Shown one piece after another: positions 7,756 to 16,688 of a DNA stretch of 64,000 nt. Where the stretch lies: assembly GCA_040752595.1 (NCBI GenBank), contig JBFMGX010000040.1, positions 1-64,000 of the forward strand. The letters run 5' to 3'. The notes below the pieces were generated by a model. It did no database searches. It was given only the letters and a program-made list of their open reading frames with translations, and was not told where the DNA came from. Positions within the stretch are counted from its first letter, which is position 1; each line of letters begins with the position of its first letter. The stretch comes from Candidatus Zixiibacteriota bacterium (GTDB taxonomy: Bacteria > Zixibacteria > MSB-5A5 > WJJR01). The position numbers and the translations under genes are program-made.

Positions 7756-10700
7756 TCACTCCGGTCGCGTCGCTTCGACGGCAGAATCGACTTCTGTCGC
7801 CTCGGGATCATTGGCGGCGATGGCGAAGCGCGGCTCGGCCAATCCCGGCTCGCCGCCGTCCTCGCCGGCGCGGTCGAGACGCACCGAGACGATCTTCGAG
7901 ATGCCCGGCTCTTCCATTGTGATACCATAGAGGACATCAGCGGCTTCCATGGTCAGCTTGTTGTGGGTTACGATGATGAATTGTGTCCGGACCTTGAAGC
8001 GGTCAACCAGACGCAGGAAGCGACCGCAGTTGGCATCATCCAGAGGCGCGTCGACTTCATCAAGGATGCAGAAGGGACTCGGCTTGACCAGATAGAGACC
8101 GAAGAGCAACGCCAGCGCCGTCAGAGCGCGTTCCCCGCCCGAAAGTTGCCGGATACCGACGAATTTCTTGCCACGGGGACGCGCAAAGATCTCGATCGGT
8201 GATTCCAACGGTCGCTCCGGCTCCAACAGCCGCACATCGGCCTCGCCGCCCCGGAACAGTTCGGTGAATACCTCCTGGAAATGAGCCCGAGCCGTCGCGA
8301 AAGTCTCGGCGAACCTCTCCCCGGCCGTTCGATTCAACTCCGCAATCGTTTCGGTCAGCGACGCCTTCGCCTGCCGCAAGTCTCCCACTTGATGCTCGAA
8401 GAAGCTCCAGCGTTCCTTCTCGCGTTGATACTCCTCGAGCGCCAGCGGATTGACCGGCCCCAGTCGCTCGATCGATTGGGCCAGCGACTCGGACTTGCGT
8501 TGCAACTCCTCGTCTGATTCCGGTGGGTCATCGATGGCGGCGGCTTCCAAGTCGATCTGATGCGCCTCCAGGATACGACGGCGGCATTGCTCGGCGCCCA
8601 AGCGCAGACCGGAGAGCTCCAACTCCATCTGTGCCCGTTGCGACTCGAGTTGTTCGCGTTGATGCCGGAATTCCCGCAGTCTCTGCTCAAGGTGCGACAG
8701 TCTTTCCTTTTCTGTGGCAACAAGCGTGCGGGCGTCGAGGCGTTCCCTGTCGAGCCGTTCCCGCTCGGCTCCCAGCGATTGTTGCTCGGAGACCGCCTCG
8801 ACAATCCGGCGATCCAACGCCGCGATCTCCTCGGTCATCAGCCGATCGCGGTCGCGGGTCGATTCCTCCTCGGCTGTGAGCTCGGCTGCCATGTCGCGAT
8901 ATCGCCGGATTTCCGTGGCGGCGGCATCGCGGCGTGCCTGCGCCTCCACGGTCTCGACCCGGATGGCATTCAGGGATGCCGCGGCGGCATGGGCCCGTTG
9001 CTCGGCGTCTGCGGCTTTGTCCTCCGCATTCTGCCGCTCAGCCGCCAGGCGATCGACTTCCTCCTTGAGCTTGGTCAGGGAGTCATCATCCATCGTCGCA
9101 CTGTCGCCGGACTCCTGGGTGATCACCTTCAGTTCTCCGGCCAATTCCTCCGTTTGGCGTCGATTTTCGTCCAGACGCGTCCGCTCACGCTCGTAGGCCA
9201 GCAGCCGCGCCGAGAGTTCTTTTTCCAACTCGGACACCCGCGAACGGTGCCGCGCGCAGGTCTCGCGCTCCTGCGACAGACGCGCATCCAAGTCTGTGAT
9301 GCGAACTCGGGCTGCTCCAAGCGCTCGTTCCGCCGATGCGAGTTCAGCATCCAGATCGCGAAGCCGCTCCGCGCGGCCAACAATAGGCTCGGCGCTCTCC
9401 ATTCCGGCCGAGACACTCCCCGGCGGTGCGATCAGCACGCCGTCGCGCGTCACCACACTGTGCCGGCCCGACAACGCCGTGAACAACCGCCGGGCGCTCT
9501 CCAGTGAGTCGGCCAACGCCACACCGCCGAAGATCCCCTCAATCCACGGCCGGTCAGGATCGTCACACTCGATCTGGTCCACCAACCACCCGACGAAGCC
9601 GGGATCGGTCACCGGAGGATGCGCCGTGCCTTGCGGCGACAGCAGCGCGGAATCCAGGACCGTGGCGCGTCCGAAGGATCCTTGCGACAAATGAGCGACG
9701 AGCGAGCGCGCGACCTCGGGATCCTCGCACCACAGGGCACCAACCTTATCGGCGAGCACCGCCTCGACGGCATGTCGCCACTCCGCTGCGGGTCTCAGCC
9801 GATCGATCCAGCCGACGACACGGCCGCACCAGCGCTCCGCATCCGACAGGATCCACGCCGCTCCCCGCCCCAGTCCTTCACCCCGCGCGATCACCGCCCC
9901 CAGCATATCCCGCCCGGATTGCAGGTGGGCCACCCGCTCGCCATGGCGATGCATCTCTTCGACGCTCTGGGTCCGAGCCGTCTCTTGCTCGGCCAACGCC
10001 GCTTCGGCGGTTGTGACTTCAGCGCGGGCCGCATCCAACCGAACCCGCACGTCGGAGAGCTCGGACTCCAGTTGCACCAGCTCCGTCGCGGCCTGTGAAA
10101 TCGACGACGACGACTGGTCCAGGCGCTGCTCCAGAACCCGGCGGCGTTGTTCGGCTTCCGCCCGATGCTGACTGGCAGCGTCACGCTGGGACGTCAAACG
10201 AACATGTCTCTCCTGAGTGACCTGCCACTCGAGACGGCGCCGCTCCACGTCGTTGGCCGATCGCTGCGCTTCCTGTTGGATAGACCGAAATTGTTCTTCG
10301 GCGGCCACGGCCCGTCGGACGATATCGTCGTAGGCGGCGCCCGTGTCCGTGTGCCGTCTGGTGGCCTCGGTGACGCGCCCTTCCGCCTCGATGGCACGCG
10401 CGCGGATCACATTCTGTCGCTCGGCAAGACGCTCGCGTTCCTCCTGCAAATGCCGTTTGTGGTCTTCGCGACGCAGTTGCTCCGTTTCGTGCGTGTGCCA
10501 GCGCCCCGTGACCTCGGCCAGCCGATCATTGACGGCTTGGGCGATCCGTTCCGCCTCATCGACCGCGAGATGGAGTTTCTGTCCCTCCAGGTCGAGGGCA
10601 TCGCACTGCGCCGCCGCCGCCAGCGCCTTTTCGCGCGCCGACATGTGCTCCCGCTCGCGGTCGGTTGCCTGCGCGCGCAACAGACGATACTCGCGCGATG

Positions 10701-11388
10701 CCAGGATGACCTCAATCGTCCGCTGCGCCTCACGCAGCGTGCGGTGCCGCTCCGCCATTCCTTTTTGACGTGCCAGCGAGCGCACACGGGTCGCCACTTC
10801 GTTCTTCAGGTCGATCAGACGCACCAGGTCCCGCTCGGTGGCTTCCATCTTGCGCAACGCCGCCCGCTGACGCAGCTTGTACTTGGAGACGCCCGCCGCT
10901 TCCTCGAACAGAAATCGCCGCTCATCCGGATTCTCGGAGAGAATGGCATCGATCATCGCGGCTTGGATCACGGCATAGCCGTGCGATCCCATTCCGGTGT
11001 CGAGGAAGAGATCGGCAAAGTCCTTCAGCCGGCAGGGCGTCCCGTTCAGACGGTACTCGCTCTCGCCGGAGCGATCGATCCGCCGCGACACCGCCACTTC
11101 GGCAAACTCGGTCGGAAGACGACCGGAGTGGTTGTCAATGATCAACGTCACTTCCGCCGCGGACAATCCGGCCCGCTGCGGTGTGCCGCTGAAGATCACC
11201 TCTTCCATCTTCCCGCCGCGCAGAATCCGCGGCCGCTGCTCGCCGAGCACCCAGCGCACGGCGTCCATCAGGTTGGATTTCCCGCAGCCGTTGGGCCCGA
11301 CGACCGCGGTCACACCGGGGGAGAGGACAACCTCCATGTTGTCCGGAAAGGTCTTGAAGCCGGCCAGTTCAATCCGTTTCAAATACAT
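7756..11388 (-). CDS. smc: Chromosome segregation protein SMC
   Basis: A full-length 1210-residue SMC ATPase. Seen: N-terminal MYLKRIELAGFKTFPDN with Walker A GPNGCGKSNLMDAVRW, a coiled coil to about residue 500, a hinge at about 515-650 (VEAVLADKVGALWCEDPEVA), a second coiled coil, then the signature QLSGGERALTALALLFGLY and Walker B FCILDEVDAPLDDAN. It compacts and organises the chromosome with ScpA/ScpB, which are not in this window. It lies between a GT9-like gene (49 bp upstream) and ftsY. Confidence 0.97.
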   Translation of the reverse strand: MYLKRIELAGFKTFPDNMEVVLSPGVTAVVGPNGCGKSNLMDAVRWVLGEQRPRILRGGKMEEVIFSGTPQRAGLSAAEVTLIIDNHSGRLPTEFAEVAVSRRIDRSGESEYRLNGTPCRLKDFADLFLDTGMGSHGYAVIQAAMIDAILSENPDERRFLFEEAAGVSKYKLRQRAALRKMEATERDLVRLIDLKNEVATRVRSLARQKGMAERHRTLREAQRTIEVILASREYRLLRAQATDREREHMSAREKALAAAAQCDALDLEGQKLHLAVDEAERIAQAVNDRLAEVTGRWHTHETEQLRREDHKRHLQEERERLAERQNVIRARAIEAEGRVTEATRRHTDTGAAYDDIVRRAVAAEEQFRSIQQEAQRSANDVERRRLEWQVTQERHVRLTSQRDAASQHRAEAEQRRRVLEQRLDQSSSSISQAATELVQLESELSDVRVRLDAARAEVTTAEAALAEQETARTQSVEEMHRHGERVAHLQSGRDMLGAVIARGEGLGRGAAWILSDAERWCGRVVGWIDRLRPAAEWRHAVEAVLADKVGALWCEDPEVARSLVAHLSQGSFGRATVLDSALLSPQGTAHPPVTDPGFVGWLVDQIECDDPDRPWIEGIFGGVALADSLESARRLFTALSGRHSVVTRDGVLIAPPGSVSAGMESAEPIVGRAERLRDLDAELASAERALGAARVRITDLDARLSQERETCARHRSRVSELEKELSARLLAYERERTRLDENRRQTEELAGELKVITQESGDSATMDDDSLTKLKEEVDRLAAERQNAEDKAADAEQRAHAAAASLNAIRVETVEAQARRDAAATEIRRYRDMAAELTAEEESTRDRDRLMTEEIAALDRRIVEAVSEQQSLGAERERLDRERLDARTLVATEKERLSHLEQRLREFRHQREQLESQRAQMELELSGLRLGAEQCRRRILEAHQIDLEAAAIDDPPESDEELQRKSESLAQSIERLGPVNPLALEEYQREKERWSFFEHQVGDLRQAKASLTETIAELNRTAGERFAETFATARAHFQEVFTELFRGGEADVRLLEPERPLESPIEIFARPRGKKFVGIRQLSGGERALTALALLFGLYLVKPSPFCILDEVDAPLDDANCGRFLRLVDRFKVRTQFIIVTHNKLTMEAADVLYGITMEEPGISKIVSVRLDRAGEDGGEPGLAEPRFAIAANDPEATEVDSAVEATRPE

Positions 11389-11437
11389 GATGTCTGCCGA
11401 TCTGCGCGATGGACGAGCGCGATTGAATTCTCCGGTC

Positions 11438-11989
11438 TCAAACCGCCGTCGGTGATGGCGTGGCCGCGAGTTTTCGGATCATCTCCACGAACAGTATGAA
11501 CTCCGTCTTGACGTCGGCGGCCACCCGGCCATGGCGCAACTCGACGGTGACAAACGGATGGCCCATACCGTCGGGTAGGCCGATGCGGACCGGCGTCTGG
11601 GAGGCGACGGCCACCACCGCATGAAATACGGTGAGTTCTTTGTTGAGCGAGATGAGGACATCGTACGGCTCGTGGAACAATTCGTTGAGGAACGGGCGCC
11701 GGGGCATCCCCCACCAGCCGACGTGCGACGAAGTGGGAACGACGGCCGCGAATCCATAGGGATTGTAGAAGCGCGGCGCCAGGCTCTTCGGCGGATACAA
11801 CAAGGAAACCTTGGCCTTGGGAAACGCCTGCGGCAGGCGCGCCAGGAAGAACTCGGACTGGCGCATCGCTTCGATATCGGTCGGCATCATCACCAGGACC
11901 CGTCGGGCCTGTTGCAGGTCGCCCGGAAAGGTGAACTCCCGCGGACGATCGTGGCGTGCCCACCAACGGATGATCCATTGCTTGATCAT
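11438..11989 (-). CDS. Glycosyltransferase-family-9-like protein of unknown function
   Basis: A 183-residue protein. Visible are a Rossmann-like first strand (ARRVLVMMPTDIEAMRQSEFFLARL), an FPKAKVSLLYPP segment and DVLISLNKELTVFHAVVAVA...VRIGLP. These resemble the N-terminal half of heptosyltransferase (GT9) folds, but the C-terminal nucleotide-sugar half is missing. Start ATG 11989 (MIKQWIIRWWARHD) is backed by GGAGG about ten bases upstream; an upstream in-frame start would overlap rodZ. I do not recognise a precise family, and enzymatic activity is not assured. Confidence 0.55.
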   Translation of the reverse strand: MIKQWIIRWWARHDRPREFTFPGDLQQARRVLVMMPTDIEAMRQSEFFLARLPQAFPKAKVSLLYPPKSLAPRFYNPYGFAAVVPTSSHVGWWGMPRRPFLNELFHEPYDVLISLNKELTVFHAVVAVASQTPVRIGLPDGMGHPFVTVELRHGRVAADVKTEFILFVEMIRKLAATPSPTAV

Positions 11990-12029
11990 GTCGATATGCC
12001 CTCCGAGATCGCAGGGACGCTCACGTCGC

Positions 12030-12992
12030 TTAGGGGCCTCCGGAGCCGGTGGTCTCTTGTTCGGCCGGAACCAGTACGGTATCCGACCGGCCGACGGCTC
12101 CGTTCGGACCAAACCACGCAACCAACGAATCGGGCGTAATGACCAACCCGCCCGGAGCGGTGGCTCGTGCCACTACGGGCGTCACGGCCGCACCATTGAC
12201 GGCCGCCGCAACACCCACGGCATGGCCCAGGGACAACTCGAGGCGCACCTGCGCCGATGCTTCGATATGTTCGCCGACCCTCGCGATCCTGCTTTCAATC
12301 GTATCTCCATCCGCAACGACTCTCACCCACGTATCGCGAGACAGATCCAGAACAAGCCGCAGGGGTGGAACCACCGGCCGTGCCGGGACGGTCGGCTCGG
12401 TGACCGGGGCAGTGACAGTATCAGAGTGCACCGGTGCAGCGCCACGACCCTCCGGCGCCGGCTCTGTGTCACCGTGCCCGCGGGAGAAGAACCATGCGGA
12501 GAGGACGGCTACGACGATGACTATCGATCCGGCCACCCAGATCCATGTCGGAGTCACCCGTCCGCCGGTCGGCTCCTTCGGTTCTTTCGGGGGTGACGGG
12601 GCCGTTTCGGCCGCGGCCTTCACCTTCACCGGGCTTTCACAAAGATCATGCAACGCGTACACTTCCGCCACGTTCAATCCCAGCCGTTCCGCATACGCTT
12701 TGACGAACAGGCGCGCGTGTTGCGGGGTCGGCAGCCGGTGCAGTTCCTCCTGCTCGAGCGCGCGAATATACTCCTGGCGGACTTTGATATCCTCGGCGAT
12801 GTCTTCCACTCTGAGGCCGAGGGCCAAACGCCGGGCGCTGAGCGTCGCGCCGAGACGATCCTTGGCGATGTCGATTTCCGGCGGGGCGATGTCGATGCGC
12901 GTCCCGACTGGATGGACCGCTGAGGGTTCCGACGTGGCCCCATTGCGCGAACCGGCCGTGCGGCCGTTCTTCATGGGGCGACTGTTCACCAC
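12030..12992 (-). CDS. RodZ-like helix-turn-helix membrane protein
   Basis: A 320-residue protein. At about 45-110 it has a Xre-type HTH_25 domain (LGATLSARRLALGLRVEDIAEDIKVRQEYIRALEQEE, shown here only to mark the domain ends LGATL...EQEE). A single membrane helix follows at about 150-170 (WIWVAGSIVIVVAVLSAWFF). A Pro-rich linker leads to a C-terminal DUF4115-like beta domain (LRLVLDLSRDTWVRVVADG). This is the RodZ layout, which links MreB to the envelope. The start is GTG 12992, overlapping maf by 7 nt, or ATG 12974. Its job in this organism is inferred. Confidence 0.8.
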   Translation of the reverse strand: MVNSRPMKNGRTAGSRNGATSEPSAVHPVGTRIDIAPPEIDIAKDRLGATLSARRLALGLRVEDIAEDIKVRQEYIRALEQEELHRLPTPQHARLFVKAYAERLGLNVAEVYALHDLCESPVKVKAAAETAPSPPKEPKEPTGGRVTPTWIWVAGSIVIVVAVLSAWFFSRGHGDTEPAPEGRGAAPVHSDTVTAPVTEPTVPARPVVPPLRLVLDLSRDTWVRVVADGDTIESRIARVGEHIEASAQVRLELSLGHAVGVAAAVNGAAVTPVVARATAPGGLVITPDSLVAWFGPNGAVGRSDTVLVPAEQETTGSGGP

Positions 12993-13558
12993 GACAGACG
13001 CCCCGCAATCTGCACCAGTGTCCCAATTGGTAGGCCGATCACTCCATCCAGCGGGCCATCGATGCTCGTGACGAATGCCCGCGCGCCTCCCTGAATGGCG
13101 TAGGCCCCCGCCTTGTCAAGCGGCTCACCGGTGCGAACGTAATGCGCGATCTCATGATCGGCCAAGGGACGGAAACAAACCTGGGTGCACGATGAGCCGG
13201 CACCGGACTTCCCCGTGCCCGCATCCACGATGGCCACACCGGAATACACCCGATGGGTACGTCCGGACAAGCGACGGAGCATCGCCTGCGCTTCCGCTTT
13301 GTCTTTCGGTTTTCCCAACCCCTTGCCGCCGCTGACGACGATGGTGTCGGATCCGATCACCCAACCCCCGGCGATGGCACGCGCCGCATGCGCGGCCTTG
13401 CGACGGGCCCATGTGCGTACCCATGCGCGCCAATCCGGGCCATGCGGTGCCGGCTCATGCAGGGAATGCTCGATGGTGCCATGCCTGATGCCACAGGCGC
13501 GCAGGATCGCCCGGCGACGCGGCGAGGCCGAGGCCAGCCACACGGTTCGCCCCGCCAT
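12986..13558 (-). CDS. maf: Maf-family nucleoside triphosphate pyrophosphatase
   Basis: About 190 residues of Maf/YhdE/YceF type. It has the substrate motif WLASASPRRRAIL near the N-terminus, then GSDTIVV, LSGRTHRVYSGVAI and the C-terminal GAYAIQGGARAFVTSIDG...VIGLP. The family hydrolyses non-canonical or modified NTPs. I chose ATG 13558 (MAGRTVWLASASPRR) because Maf proteins start a few residues before this motif; ATG 13576 and ATG 13642 are in-frame alternatives. Confidence 0.9.
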   Translation of the reverse strand: MAGRTVWLASASPRRRAILRACGIRHGTIEHSLHEPAPHGPDWRAWVRTWARRKAAHAARAIAGGWVIGSDTIVVSGGKGLGKPKDKAEAQAMLRRLSGRTHRVYSGVAIVDAGTGKSGAGSSCTQVCFRPLADHEIAHYVRTGEPLDKAGAYAIQGGARAFVTSIDGPLDGVIGLPIGTLVQIAGRLSW

Positions 13559-13657
13559 CACGCGCCGCAAGCGCATACGATCCCCGGATCGAATAGCGCC
13601 ATGAATGCGCCCGCTCCCCCGTGGCTGAATCCCCTTGATCATCCAACGATTCGCTGA

Positions 13658-14095
13658 CTACGACTCCAGGATCAAAGTCACCGGGCCCCAATTGTGAATC
13701 TCCACCAGCATCTTGGCGCCGAATCGCCCGGCCGCCACTGGAATTTCCATACTCCGAAACGTCTCGACCATCTTCAAGTAGTATTTCTCCGCCAGCGAGG
13801 GCGCCAACGCGTCCGTGAAGGATGGGCGACGTCCCCTCTGAGTGTCGGCGTAGAGCGTGAACTGCGAAACAACGAGCACAGAGAATCCGAGATCAGTCAG
13901 CGACAGATTCATACGCCCTGCGTCATCTTCAAACACGCGCAGGTGCGCGATCCGCTGCGCCATCGGCGCAATGAGATTCTCTCCATCCCCAATCTTGAAG
14001 CCGACCAACACGCACAGGCCGGGGCCGATCTCGCCGACAGTCTCCTCGCCGACGGTCACCCGGGCCTGTCGGACTCTTTGTATACACGCTCGCAA
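13658..14095 (-). CDS. dtd: D-aminoacyl-tRNA deacylase Dtd
   Basis: 146 residues from a TTG start at 14095, giving MRACIQRVRQARVTV, the exact family N-terminus. Both active-site motifs are present: SQFTLYADTQRGRRPSF and the cross-subunit Gly-cisPro motif NWGPVT near the C-terminus. It removes D-amino acids (and glycine from tRNA-Ala) from mischarged tRNAs. Longer in-frame starts add residues not typical of the family. It is probably first in the dtd-maf-rodZ-smc-ftsY-rlmH run. Confidence 0.93.
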   Translation of the reverse strand: MRACIQRVRQARVTVGEETVGEIGPGLCVLVGFKIGDGENLIAPMAQRIAHLRVFEDDAGRMNLSLTDLGFSVLVVSQFTLYADTQRGRRPSFTDALAPSLAEKYYLKMVETFRSMEIPVAAGRFGAKMLVEIHNWGPVTLILES

Positions 14096-14386
14096 GCCGC
14101 ACCAAACCCCAAGGGGGGCAACGAGTACGAGTGTATGACTTCGCGTGATTCCTGTCAATAGAAAAGATCGGCATGATGGCCCTTATCCTCTTGGGGTGAA
14201 GTGGCTTGCGAGACCACCACCATGTCGACGGGCAGCGAGAAGAACCTGCCGATGAACGGGGTCCCGTATTGTCCTGTAGCCCAGCATGTTATAACGGCGC
14301 CGACCCGCGATGACGAACGGCGCTTGACACGGTCGTTCTCAGTGGATTTCATGAAGCGCCTGCCCGCCTCTATAGAGGAGCGAACG

Positions 14387-15067
14387 ATGACGGCACGTAC
14401 TTGGTCGAGAACACTCCCGATACTCGCATCCCTGACCACCGGAATCATGGCGGCGCCGGCTCAGGCGACCGCGTTTGGAGATCTGACGCTTGGGATTGGC
14501 GGCATGTGGCCACAGGGGTCGTTGACCCAGTACTCCGATCCCGGTCCGAACTTCCTGCTACGGGCCAACTACCAGATTCCACAACTGCGCACCGTCATGC
14601 TCTGGGGCGATGTCAATGCCACGCTCTTCTCCAGCGAGACCCAGCGCGCCTATATCGATGTTTATGGCGGGCGCGACATCCCGGTTGATCAGAACACCAG
14701 CCAATACGCCGTTTCATTCCACTTGGGCCTGCAGACCGGGAATCCGTCGCGGCTCGGCCTGTTCCGTCCCCGTGCGGCGATTGGCATAGGCATCTACGTC
14801 TTTGCGACGGACGTGAACTGGAAGGGAATGAACCAGGATGATCCCATTGCTGAGGAGACAACCGATTCACAGGGGCGCTTCGGCTGGCGTGGTCTACTCG
14901 GCTCCGACTTCTTCTTCTCGCCCAAGTGGGGCATCGCCGTTGATCTGCTCTACGATCAGGTCTGGCGGCTGAATCAAACCGAGGGAAAAGAGAGCGCGCA
15001 CCTGACCTCGCGCTTCCAGGGTTTTTCGATCGGCGTTGTGATCCCGTTTGAGACGATGCAGGATTGA
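14387..15067 (+). CDS. Secreted or outer-membrane beta-barrel-like protein
   Basis: 226 residues. The signal peptide ends ...MAAPAQATA. The rest alternates short beta-strand-like segments with Gly/Asn turns (LTLGIGGMWPQGSLTQYSD, RAAIGIGIYVFATDVNWKG, WGIAVDLLYDQVW, FSIGVVIPF), as in small outer-membrane beta-barrels. Start ATG 14387 has GAGGAG a few bases upstream. No specific family is recognised. Confidence 0.65.
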   Translation: MTARTWSRTLPILASLTTGIMAAPAQATAFGDLTLGIGGMWPQGSLTQYSDPGPNFLLRANYQIPQLRTVMLWGDVNATLFSSETQRAYIDVYGGRDIPVDQNTSQYAVSFHLGLQTGNPSRLGLFRPRAAIGIGIYVFATDVNWKGMNQDDPIAEETTDSQGRFGWRGLLGSDFFFSPKWGIAVDLLYDQVWRLNQTEGKESAHLTSRFQGFSIGVVIPFETMQD

Positions 15068-15092
15068 GGGTGGCGCACCCAGTACAGCAAAC

Positions 15093-15120
15093 GTAGGGGC
15101 GTATGGCAATACGCCCCTAC
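15093..15120. terminator. Perfect 12-bp hairpin after the barrel gene (family C palindrome)
   Basis: GTAGGGGCGTAT (15093-15104), loop GGCA, then ATACGCCCCTAC (15109-15120). It lies 25 bases after the stop of the barrel gene and belongs to the family C repeats. No T-run follows, so a role in termination is only possible. Confidence 0.5.
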
Positions 15121-15138
15121 CGCTCCCAGACAACACCC

Positions 15139-15250
15139 TGTCACCCTGAGCGAATCCCCGCCCGTCAGGACGGGGATGATGCGAAGGGTCTGCTGTTGAG
15201 CCTTTCAGAGAGCAACAGGAAATGCTTCACTTCGTTCGGTACGGCAGGGA
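15139..15250. repeat. Palindromic intergenic repeat, family A copy 2 (degenerate)
   Basis: TGTCACCCTGAGCGAATCC, an internal CCCCGCCCGTCAGGACGGGG hairpin, GGGTCTGCTGTTG and then a decayed right arm (GCTTCACTTCGTTCGG). It is the main content of the gene-free stretch 15068-15528. The remainder (about 15250-15528) holds nothing I recognise apart from a probable leader for the next gene. Confidence 0.6.
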
Positions 15251-15528
15251 TCTCGTGGGTTTTGTAGCCATGTCCCACCCCGCGGGCCAGAGCCCGACGG
15301 TCTTCCGTCAAGCAAAGTATCGCTTGTGACAGCTCGGCACACCCTGGCTAAAGCCTGAGCCACACTTACCTTAGTCCACTCTGCAAAAGATACTTCACGA
15401 ATTGTCCTTGACTTGCCCCCCCCCTGTCAGGGTTATGCTCTCACGGAGTCGCGGTTAGTCCACCGTAGTACTGTTGATCGACCTACAACGTACCGGCACA
15501 TGGCCTTCAAAGGCCAGGAGGAGGATGT

Positions 15529-16331
15529 ATGAGAATCGCGAGACTGCTGTCGCTTGCTGCGCTTGCCCTATCGCTGATTGCGACATTGGGCGGGACAGCT
15601 GCTTGGGGACAAGGCCTGTCCTGTGTGACGGATTCGATACGTATGCGACTGGGGCAGCTCCCGTTCCCCCGTGGTACGGCACGGGAAACACTGCCGGAAT
15701 TGGAGTCGATGACGGCGTGTTTCAGATCGGCGCGAAATCGTTGAAGCTGTATGGGCAGGTCGGAGGTTGTTGGGGTGCGTTAGTCAACCGCTCCTATTCT
15801 GGCCTGCCGCTGTTCGTCTCGATGGCCGTGCGCAACGGGTCGGAGGCACTGTCCGGCTGTCATCCGTATCGTGCCGCCATGGGTCTTCGAACGGGGTGTC
15901 AGGATTGGTGGTGTTGCCCCTGTCCGGAGCTATTCAGATTCCTTGCCAACGGAGACTTCCAGGTGTCCAATCCCGACGGTCCTACAACGTTCCCCGGCTA
16001 TGACCTCGAGGTTTGGCATGAAGTGAAATGCTACCTCCAGACTCCAGGTGATGCGAAACTCCATGTGATGTTCTGGCTCGACGGCCAGTATCTGGGAGAG
16101 TTTCTGTGGCCAGAGGAACCATGGATGGCAGCGCCGGCCTACTTCGATATCTCGGCCCAAGAAGGTTCTGTTTGGTACGATGACGTCTGTATCAACCCGC
16201 CGGCGGCATGCCCATTCACAGCAGCGGACCTGAACTGCGATGGTGTGGCCTCGGTACAGGACGTCGTCCTCTGCGTGAATGAAGCGTTTCGCGGAGCACC
16301 ACCGCGTCCTCCGTGCTGCGTACACCAGTAA
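15529..16331 (+). pseudogene. Secreted dockerin-like protein split by a 2-nt frameshift
   Basis: The signal peptide (MRIARLLSLAALALSLIAT...AAWGQGLS) is read from ATG 15529 and its frame ends at 15744. The mature part is in another frame: CDGFDTYATGAAPVPPWYG through to a C-terminal DLNCDGVASVQDVVLCVNEAFRG dockerin-like repeat ending at 16331. Removing one TG from TGTGTG (15622-15627) joins ...GLS to CDGFDTY and gives a continuous protein of about 266 residues. The middle part looks like a concanavalin-type beta-sandwich. Either the gene is broken, it is phase-variable at this short repeat, or the base call is wrong. Confidence 0.75.
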
Positions 16332-16357
16332 AGAAGTACCTGCATTGGGTGACGCCT

Positions 16358-16384
16358 GTAGGGGAGCATTGCGATACGCCCCTT
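16358..16384. repeat. Family C palindrome (imperfect)
   Basis: GTAGGGGAGCATTGCGATACGCCCC, an imperfect copy of the palindrome at 15093-15120, about 25 bases after the stop of the frameshifted gene. Confidence 0.55.
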
Positions 16385-16441
16385 CTTGCTCTCTTGCATC
16401 ATGTTCCTTAGGGCCTCTGACAAGATGAGCGGGCGAAAGAA

Positions 16442-16538
16442 CTCCCTCACCCGATCCGTCCTCCGGACGGATCGACCTCTCCCGGAGGGAGAGGTTAGAC
16501 TTCCCCTCTCCCCTCTGGGGAGAGGGCAGGGTGAGGGG
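16442..16538. repeat. Palindromic repeat, family B copy 1 (CTCACCC...GGGTGAGGG)
   Basis: CTCCCTCACCCGATCCGTCC, an inner palindrome TCCGGACGGATCGACCTCTC, GGAGAGGTTAG, CCTCTGGGGAGAGG and a closing GGGTGAGGG. A second copy lies at 57557-57673. It occupies most of the gap 16332-16688 together with the pilQ terminator. Confidence 0.7.
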
Positions 16539-16635
16539 CTGTTGCCGGTGCATGACACATGCCGAAGCCACATCGCCCGTTGAACCTCTCATTTTGCTAG
16601 ACGCTCTTACAGCATTGCCAACCGATGCAGGAATG

Positions 16636-16666
16636 CAAAAACGCCCCGGCCAAGGCCGGGGCGTTC
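16636..16666 (-). terminator. Rho-independent terminator of the pil operon
   Basis: The minus strand reads AACGCCCCGGCC-TT-GGCCGGGGCGTT followed by TTTG, a 12-bp perfect GC-rich stem with a T-run. It starts 23 bases after the pilQ stop. Confidence 0.8.
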
Positions 16667-16688
16667 CAATCTGCATGGACGTGGGATG

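Noticed and set aside
10147-11499. 450-codon plus-strand frame over the smc start region
   Set aside because: Antisense shadow of smc, whose Walker A and N-terminus lie on the minus strand.
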